Part shown: positions 24,645 to 31,366 of the stretch, one piece after another
How positions within the stretch are numbered: position 1 is the stretch's first letter
How the letters are laid out: the number at the start of each line of letters is the position of its first letter
Origin: Gemmatimonas sp.
GTDB lineage: Bacteria; Gemmatimonadota; Gemmatimonadetes; Gemmatimonadales; Gemmatimonadaceae
Length of the DNA stretch: 33,857 nt
Direction of reading: 5' to 3'
Assembly: GCA_011390885.1 (NCBI GenBank)
Contig: JAABRO010000030.1
Location: 1-33,857 of the forward strand
Program-made: the position numbers and the translations under genes
The notes under the pieces: model-generated
Told to the model about the DNA's origin: nothing
The model's input: the letters and a program-made list of their open reading frames with translations, nothing else
Databases searched by the model: none

Positions 24645-25441
24645 CGGATCGTTCTCCCGGTGAGCCACACGATGGCCCAGAAGGCATCGAGGACAAGGAT
24701 CATCACGGCGGAGATCACCACGGCGCGCGTGGCCGCGCCGCCCACGCCCTGCGCACCGCCGCGCGCATTCAGGCCCGCGTGGCAGCCGATGAGCGCGACG
24801 GCGGTGCCGAAGCTCGCCGACTTCACGAGGCCGTAGCGCACGTCGAACTCCGTGAAGAAGAGACGCACGCCCTTGAGAAACTGCGGCGTGCTCACGTCGA
24901 CCAGCACCAGCGCGGCGAGCCAGCCGGACACGACACCCACGAGCATGGCCGTGGCTACCACGACGGGAAACATGAGCGTGCCGGCGAGCACGCGTGGCAC
25001 CACCAGATAGGCATAGGGATCGTAGGCGAGCGTCTCGAGGGCGTCGATCTGCTCCGTGACCTTCATGGTGCCGAGCTCGGCGGCGATGTTCGCGCCCACG
25101 CGACCGGCCAGCGCGAGCCCGGTGAGCACGGGGGCAAGCTCCATGGTGATGGACTTCTCCACCAGCGTGCCCACGAAGTACGGCGGCACCAGGTCGCCCA
25201 CGCTGTAATCGGCGAGCATGGCGAGCACGATGCCGGTGAACAGCGCGATGAAGGCGCCGATCGGCAGCGAGTCCACGCCCAGCACCCGCATGTGCAGCGT
25301 GGCGTGCGGCCCCCACGTGGCGATGTCGGGCACGGCGCGCGCGGTCTCGGCCACGAAGCGGCTGGCGCGGCCCATGGCTTCGGCGGCGCCTCGCGCACGG
25401 CGACCCAGCCAGGCAAGAGGCGATGCAGGGACGTCGCTCAT
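24641..25441 (-). CDS. MlaE-type ABC transporter permease
   Basis: A 266-residue inner-membrane protein of the MlaE family. After a polar N-terminus (MSDVPASPLAWLGRRARGAA) the core has the family pattern: PIGAFIALFTGIVLAML, ELAPVLTGLALAGRVGANIAAELGTMKVTEQIDALETLA, then DPYAYLVVPRVLAGTLMFPV. The GRVGANIAAELGTMKVTEQ run is diagnostic. Together with the MCE protein encoded downstream it would form the membrane part of a phospholipid transporter. An MlaF-like ATPase is needed to power such a transporter but no ATPase gene lies here. The preceding DUF4010 gene ends 43 bases upstream, in the same direction. Confidence 0.92.
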   Translation of the reverse strand: MSDVPASPLAWLGRRARGAAEAMGRASRFVAETARAVPDIATWGPHATLHMRVLGVDSLPIGAFIALFTGIVLAMLADYSVGDLVPPYFVGTLVEKSITMELAPVLTGLALAGRVGANIAAELGTMKVTEQIDALETLAYDPYAYLVVPRVLAGTLMFPVVVATAMLVGVVSGWLAALVLVDVSTPQFLKGVRLFFTEFDVRYGLVKSASFGTAVALIGCHAGLNARGGAQGVGGAATRAVVISAVMILVLDAFWAIVWLTGRTIR

Positions 25442-25484
25442 GATCGAGCCGTGGACGGGAGGCGCATGAGGGCAAGATGCACTG

Positions 25485-26789
25485 TCAGCGACCGGCGAGC
25501 CATGCGCCAAGCCCAAGGCCGAGACCGCTCGCCAGCGCGAGCAGGGCGAGGCCGACGCTGGCGCGCCGCCGGAACGCGGGCGATCCGAGGGCGAGCGTGA
25601 GCGTGAGCTTGAGCAGCGTGTTGGCGAGCACGCCCACCGCAATGGCGGTGGCGGCCAGCTCGCGTCGGCTCGGGTCTGCGCCCAGGCGCGACATCGACAG
25701 CGTGAGGGCGTCCACGTCGGTGAGGCCGAGCACGAAGGCCGTGGCGAGCACGCCCGGCGAGCCGACCGCGTCCTGCATCCACGCGAGCAGCAGCAGCACC
25801 GCCTGGAACGCCGCGGCCATCTGCATGGACCGCCACAGCCCGAGCGGGTTCTTGAGCTTCGTGGGCTCCGGCAGCGGGTGCTCCCCCGTCTCGCGCGGAT
25901 CGTCCGGGCCGCGCCGGCGCGCGCGCCACAGCACGAGCGCCACCACGCCGGCGCCGACGAGGAACGGTGCGATGAGGAACGGGATGACGGCGCCACCCAC
26001 GGCCCGGTCGAGCAGTGACGACACGATGACCACGCGCGGCACCAGCACCGTGCAGGCCGCCACGACCCCCAGCCCGAGTGCGCCGGCATACGCGGTCTCG
26101 ACGCGACTCTGCCGGCTGAAGTGCAGCGTGACGGCGGTGCTCGACACGAGGCCGCCGAGCAGCCCCGTGACGCCGTAACCGCGCTCGCTTCCCACGGCAC
26201 GCCGCGCGACGTAGCCGAGAAAGTTGAGTCCGGAGAACAGCAGCACCACGATCCACAGCTCGCGCGGGCGCACCGCGCCGTATGGCCCGTAGCTGCCGCC
26301 GGGCAGGAGCGGCAGCACGACCAGGGCCAGCACCGCGAACTGCAGCGCGCCGCGCATCTCCGCTTCATTGACCCGCGCCAGCCAGCGCTGCACGCGCGAC
26401 TTCTCCGACAGCGCGAAGAGGGTGAGCGCCGTGATCGCGCTGGCGATCGCGAGTTCGGCCAGGCCCGCGAGGACACCGATGGCAAGCACCACGAGCGCCG
26501 CCGCCTCGGTGGTGCCATCGGGGGTCGCGTCGGGGCGCCTCACGGCGATCACGTACGCCGCCACGATGAGCGCGGCCGCCCCCGCGAGCAGCGACGTGGC
26601 CACCGCGATGTAGCCAAGCACGAGCAGATGGCCGACCACGCCCCCGAGGCCACCCAGCATCGCGAACGTGCGCACCCCCGCGAAGCGTGCGTCGGGACCG
26701 CGCGTGTGCCCCGACCATTCGCGTTCGACGCCCACGGCGAGGCCGGCGAGCGCGGCGACGGCGAGGTTGGTGGCGAGGGTGAAGTCCAT
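25485..26789 (-). CDS. MgtC/SapB-like and DUF4010 membrane protein
   Basis: A 434-residue protein with about a dozen hydrophobic helices. The N-terminal third matches the MgtC/SapB pattern: LAVAALAGLAVGVEREWSGH, then AGVRTFAMLGGLGGV. The remainder is the DUF4010 part (VSSTAVTLHFSRQSRVETAY, GLTDVDALTLSMSRL). Such fused proteins are found across bacteria, and MgtC relatives are tied to Mg2+ limitation or membrane-potential control, but this fusion has no established transport role. It is the first gene of the minus-strand block that continues to MlaE, MlaD and the hybrid kinase. The region upstream is shared with the divergent nhaC-like gene. Confidence 0.85.
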   Translation of the reverse strand: MDFTLATNLAVAALAGLAVGVEREWSGHTRGPDARFAGVRTFAMLGGLGGVVGHLLVLGYIAVATSLLAGAAALIVAAYVIAVRRPDATPDGTTEAAALVVLAIGVLAGLAELAIASAITALTLFALSEKSRVQRWLARVNEAEMRGALQFAVLALVVLPLLPGGSYGPYGAVRPRELWIVVLLFSGLNFLGYVARRAVGSERGYGVTGLLGGLVSSTAVTLHFSRQSRVETAYAGALGLGVVAACTVLVPRVVIVSSLLDRAVGGAVIPFLIAPFLVGAGVVALVLWRARRRGPDDPRETGEHPLPEPTKLKNPLGLWRSMQMAAAFQAVLLLLAWMQDAVGSPGVLATAFVLGLTDVDALTLSMSRLGADPSRRELAATAIAVGVLANTLLKLTLTLALGSPAFRRRASVGLALLALASGLGLGLGAWLAGR

Positions 26790-26898
26790 GGTCTCTACAG
26801 CATCAGGGCTGCCACGAACGAAGGCAAGGCGTGCGTCGGCGATCGTGAGGAACGCTGCAACGCGCCCGCGTCCCGGTGGTGCCGCGCCTGCCTCGCCG

Positions 26899-26934
26899 CA
26901 GGCCTCGGTGCAGGCCTCGGTGCAGGCCTCGGCA
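26899..26934 (+). repeat. Three tandem 12-base repeats upstream of the antiporter gene
   Basis: Two exact copies of CAGGCCTCGGTG (26899-26910 and 26911-26922) are followed by a third, CAGGCCTCGGCA (26923-26934). They lie between the divergent DUF4010 and nhaC-like genes. Repeat number could vary between strains and would change the spacing to the ATG at 26971, or the N-terminal extension if translation starts earlier. Confidence 0.75.
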
Positions 26935-26970
26935 CATGGCGCCGTATCGCGTGACGCTGCATTCTGCGCC

Positions 26971-28374
26971 ATGCTCGCCGCCCTGCTCCCGATCGCCACG
27001 ATGCTCGTGGCCCTGCTCGCCGGTGCAGCGATGGGCGCGCTCACCCCCGAGTCGATCGTGGTGGCGATGCTGGCCGCCGCCAGCGTCGCGGGTGTCGTGG
27101 CCGTGCGGCAGGGCGCGACGTGGGAGGACATCCAGCGCGCCACCGCCGAACAGGTGGCGCGCGTGCTGCCCGCCCTGCTCGTCCTGCTCGCGATCGGCAT
27201 GCTCATCGCCACGTGGATGCTGTCCGGCACGATCCCCTACCTCGTGGCCTGGGGCGTGCGACTCGTGCAGCCGGAGTGGCTGGCGCTCACCGCGTTCCTC
27301 GCCGCGGCGCTCATGTCCACCTGCACGGGCACGTCGTGGGGATCGGCCGGCACGATCGGGGTGGCCATGATGGGCACCGCCGCCGTGCTCGACGTGTCGC
27401 TCCCCGTGGTGGCCGGCGCAGTGATCTCCGGTGCGTACTTCGGCGACAAGATGTCGCCGCTCTCCGACACGACCATCGTGGCGGCGCTGGCCGCCGAAGT
27501 GGACGTGTATGCGCACATCCGGTCCATGGTGGTGACGGCAGGACCGTCGTTCGTGGTGGCGGCGCTTGTGTTCGCCGCGTCCGGTGGCGCGGCGTCGGCG
27601 AGTTCGGTGGCGACGGCAGCGGCGTTTGTCGCCGAACTCGAGTCGGCGTTCCGGCTGCACGCCGTCGTGCTGCTGCCACCGCTGGTGGTGCTGGTGGGTG
27701 TGTGGCGACGTGCGCCCTCGGTGCTGGCGGTCGCGCTTTCCTCGGCGGTCGCGGCCGTGCTGGCGGTGCTGCTGCAGGGACGCAGCGTGCTCACCGTGCT
27801 CACCGCGGCCGTCTCGGGCGTGCGTGTGCCCATGTTCGACGCGCCGTCGGCCGCGGCGATGCACAGTGCCGACTTCGTGCGCCTCGTGGAGCGCGGCGGC
27901 ATGCAGTCCATGACGTTCACCTTCGTGATCGTCTTCGCCGCCTTCCTGCTCACTGGCGCCATGCAGGTGTCCGGCGCGCTCGACCTGCTGCTGGCGCGGC
28001 TGCTGGCCTCGGTGCGGTCGGCCTTCGGGCTCGTGGCGGCCACCATGACCGCCGGCCTCACGCTGATCGGGCTCACCAGCCATGCGAGTGTGACCATCCT
28101 CGTGGTGGGCGGGCTCGTGCGCGATGCCTACCGGGAGCGCGGGCTGCCGCCGCAGCTGCTGTCGCGGTCCATGGAGGACTCGGTGACCATCACCGAGGTG
28201 CTGATGCCGTGGACGGTGTCGGCGGTGTACATGGCCACGACGCTCGGCGTGCCGACGGTGGCGTACGCGCCGTGGGCGGTGTTCTGCTGGATGGGGCCGG
28301 TGATGTCGCTGGGGGTGGCGCTCGTGCGTCGCGCCTCGCCGAGACCGGACGTGGACGTCGGCACAGGACCCTGA
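26971..28374 (+). CDS. NhaC-type Na+/H+ antiporter
   Basis: A 467-residue membrane protein of the NhaC family. Characteristic runs are STCTGTSWGSAGTIGVAMMG, AYFGDKMSPLSDTTIVAA, GLTLIGLTSHASVTILVVGG and the C-terminal ITEVLMPWTVSAVYMATTLG. The family exchanges cytoplasmic Na+ for external H+ or moves related substrates. I chose the ATG at 26971 because it puts the first hydrophobic helix (MLAALLPIATMLVALLAG) at the N-terminus, as in known NhaC proteins; the frame stays open upstream through the 12-base repeats, where in-frame GTG codons could start a longer form. It is divergent from the DUF4010 gene. Confidence 0.9.
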   Translation: MLAALLPIATMLVALLAGAAMGALTPESIVVAMLAAASVAGVVAVRQGATWEDIQRATAEQVARVLPALLVLLAIGMLIATWMLSGTIPYLVAWGVRLVQPEWLALTAFLAAALMSTCTGTSWGSAGTIGVAMMGTAAVLDVSLPVVAGAVISGAYFGDKMSPLSDTTIVAALAAEVDVYAHIRSMVVTAGPSFVVAALVFAASGGAASASSVATAAAFVAELESAFRLHAVVLLPPLVVLVGVWRRAPSVLAVALSSAVAAVLAVLLQGRSVLTVLTAAVSGVRVPMFDAPSAAAMHSADFVRLVERGGMQSMTFTFVIVFAAFLLTGAMQVSGALDLLLARLLASVRSAFGLVAATMTAGLTLIGLTSHASVTILVVGGLVRDAYRERGLPPQLLSRSMEDSVTITEVLMPWTVSAVYMATTLGVPTVAYAPWAVFCWMGPVMSLGVALVRRASPRPDVDVGTGP

Positions 28375-28376
28375 GT

Positions 28377-28473
28377 TCGGCCAGACCGAACAGCCGACCA
28401 CCGTGGACCGTGGCCGAGGAACCCGCGGGTCGGTCGGCCGCGGGAAACCGTCGTCGGTGAACGGTCTGGCCGA
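28377..28473 (+). other. Intergenic segment with long-range inverted repeats, possible structured RNA
   Basis: TCGGCCAGACCG (28377-28388) is the exact complement of CGGTCTGGCCGA (28462-28473). Inside lie CCGAC (28394-28398) with GTCGG (28453-28457) and a 7-bp stem CCCGCGG (28422-28428) with CCGCGGG (28438-28444) around a 9-base loop. Read as RNA this gives a ~97-base branched hairpin. It starts right after the antiporter stop, so it may simply terminate that gene or protect its 3' end. It ends 38 bases before the promoter of the SahR-like gene, so it is not in that gene's leader if the promoter call is right. Confidence 0.45.
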
Positions 28474-28510
28474 GGGCGACCGCCCATCCCGAGGCACAGA
28501 TCCGGCGCGC

Positions 28511-28539
28511 TTGCGCCTGCGGCGCTCTGCGAATATCCT
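28511..28539 (+). promoter_or_regulatory. Sigma-70-type promoter for the SahR-like gene
   Basis: TTGCGC (28511-28516) and TATCCT (28534-28539) are separated by 17 bases, close to a sigma-70 -35/-10 pair. Transcription would begin near 28546, giving a leader of roughly 13 bases. The -10 overlaps the left half of the inverted repeat described next. Confidence 0.5.
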
Positions 28540-28554
28540 TTCATCCGGATATTC
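28531..28554. promoter_or_regulatory. Operator: perfect 8-8-8 inverted repeat before the SahR-like gene
   Basis: GAATATCC (28531-28538) and GGATATTC (28547-28554) form a perfect inverted repeat with an 8-base spacer, in an AT-rich island within very GC-rich DNA. It covers the -10 element and the predicted transcription start, 4 bases before the ATG. This is where an ArsR-type dimer would repress its own gene. ArsR-family sites commonly have ATA...TAT symmetry. Confidence 0.65.
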
Positions 28555-28558
28555 AAAT

Positions 28559-29503
28559 ATGACCGCACCCGCCCGCACCCTCGTCCACGACCGCCTCGCC
28601 ACGCTGGCCGACGCCACGCGCTGCCGGCTGCTGCTCGCCCTCGACGGGCGCGAGCTCATGGTGGGCGAGCTGTGCCAGGCGCTCCAGCTGCCGCAGAGCA
28701 CCGTGAGCCGCCACCTGCGCGTACTCGCCGACGCCGGCTGGACCAGCTCGCGCGCCGACGGGGCCACCCGCTGGTACGCGCTCGAGCCGGCGCTCGACGA
28801 CGAGGCCCGCGAGCTCTGGACCGTGGTCCGCAGCTCGGTCGAAGCCACGCCGGCGGCCACGCAGGACCTCGCGCGGGTCGCGGCCGTGGTGGCGGCCCGC
28901 CGCTCGCGCTCCGAGGCCTTCTTCGCCGACGCGGCCGCCGACTGGGACCGCACGCGCGCGCAGCTCTACGGCGAGCGCTCCGATCTCGCGGCCATGCTGG
29001 CGCTCGCCGATCCGTCGTGGGTCGTGGGCGATCTCGGCTGCGGCACCGGCACGCTGAGCGCCGCGCTTGCACCCATGGTGCGCCGCGTCGTGGCGATCGA
29101 TGCGTCGCCGGCCATGGCGGCGGCGGCGCGCGCGCGCACGGCGGCGTTCAGCAACGTGGACGTGCGCGAAGGCACGCTCGAGGCGCTGCCCGTGGTCGAC
29201 GCATCGCTCGACGTCGCGGTGTGCATGCTCGTGCTGCATCACGTCGCCGAACCGGTGCGCGTGCTGCGCGAGGCACGACGCGCGCTGCGCGACGGAGGAC
29301 GACTGCTCGTGTGCGACATGCGCGCGCACGAGCGTGAGGAGTATCGCCAGCAGATGGGGCATGTCTGGCTCGGCTTCGACGCCGAGTCGCTCCACGGCTG
29401 GTGCGTGCAGGCCGGCTTCACGGGCGTGCGGCATGTCGCGTTGCCCGCCGATCCGGCCGTGAATGGGCCCGCGCTGTTCGTCGTCACCGCATGCGCGTCA
29501 TGA
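28559..29503 (+). CDS. ArsR-family regulator fused to a SAM-dependent methyltransferase fold (SahR-like)
   Basis: A 314-residue protein. Residues ~1-90 form an ArsR-type winged helix ([20 protein letters not shown], then [20 protein letters not shown]). Residues ~118-314 form a class I methyltransferase fold with motif [16 protein letters not shown] (about 156-170), [10 protein letters not shown] for motif post-I, and [13 protein letters not shown] as motif IV. This architecture is that of SahR, known in Proteobacteria to bind S-adenosylhomocysteine and control ahcY and methionine genes. Here ahcY follows 100 bases downstream on the same strand, which strongly supports the same role. The methyltransferase part may act as a ligand sensor, not an enzyme. 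No good Shine-Dalgarno site precedes the ATG; GGA lies about 9 bases upstream. Confidence 0.85.
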   Translation: MTAPARTLVHDRLATLADATRCRLLLALDGRELMVGELCQALQLPQSTVSRHLRVLADAGWTSSRADGATRWYALEPALDDEARELWTVVRSSVEATPAATQDLARVAAVVAARRSRSEAFFADAAADWDRTRAQLYGERSDLAAMLALADPSWVVGDLGCGTGTLSAALAPMVRRVVAIDASPAMAAAARARTAAFSNVDVREGTLEALPVVDASLDVAVCMLVLHHVAEPVRVLREARRALRDGGRLLVCDMRAHEREEYRQQMGHVWLGFDAESLHGWCVQAGFTGVRHVALPADPAVNGPALFVVTACAS

Positions 29504-29547
29504 CGACGCGGGCATTCGGCAGGACCTGAGCGTTCATGCAAGTTCAT

Positions 29548-29571
29548 CGGGGCGTCCGCGTGGACGCCCCG
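29548..29571 (+). other. Strong hairpin in the leader between the SahR-like gene and ahcY
   Basis: CGGGGCGTCC (29548-29557) and GGACGCCCCG (29562-29571) form a perfect 10-bp stem with a GCGT loop, ending 32 bases before the ahcY ATG. No U-tract follows, so a partial terminator, a processing site or an RNA-stability element are all possible. I could not match the surrounding leader to the SAH or SAM riboswitch cores I know. Confidence 0.5.
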
Positions 29572-29603
29572 TCACACCCCGCACCACACCGAAGGGAGCA
29601 GCG

Positions 29604-31109
<1,506 letters not shown>

Positions 31110-31136
31110 TTGGTGTCACACAGGCAGGAAGCACAC

Positions 31137-31166
31137 AGCCCCCGGCGACCGCGGTCGCCGGGGGCT
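31137..31166 (+). terminator. Perfect palindromic terminator after ahcY
   Basis: A 30-base fully self-complementary stretch begins 27 bases after the ahcY stop: each arm starts AGCCCCCGGCGACCG and mirrors the other. It would form a hairpin of 12-13 bp with a small loop, followed by TTCGT. This ends the SahR-like/ahcY transcript. Confidence 0.75.
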
Positions 31167-31366
31167 TCGTGCGTCGTGCGCGATTGCGCGCACTGCTGAG
31201 TTCGGTGCGACGGATCGTTCTGCACCGGACGTGACCCTTCGGGGTATCACAACGGATTGCAGAACCCCTGCTCGTTCGCCTTTCCCGGCATTCGCACATC
31301 GCACTCCTCGATCGCTGGCGCGGCACCCGTCGACTCGTCCCTGTCACGGCCGTCACTCGGGAGGAC
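31167..31366. other. Intergenic region before the glucan-synthase-like gene
   Basis: About 200 bases without a gene. CGGTGC (31203-31208) and GCACCG (31222-31227) form a 6-bp inverted repeat with a 13-base spacer that could be a regulator site. The frame of the downstream gene is open from 31235, but contains no ATG, GTG or TTG codon before 31367. No convincing -35/-10 pair is visible. Confidence 0.35.

Noticed and set aside
29504-29603. A SAH or SAM riboswitch before ahcY.
   Set aside because: The leader has only a simple hairpin. I do not see the conserved core motifs of these riboswitches, and the SahR-like protein upstream already explains control.
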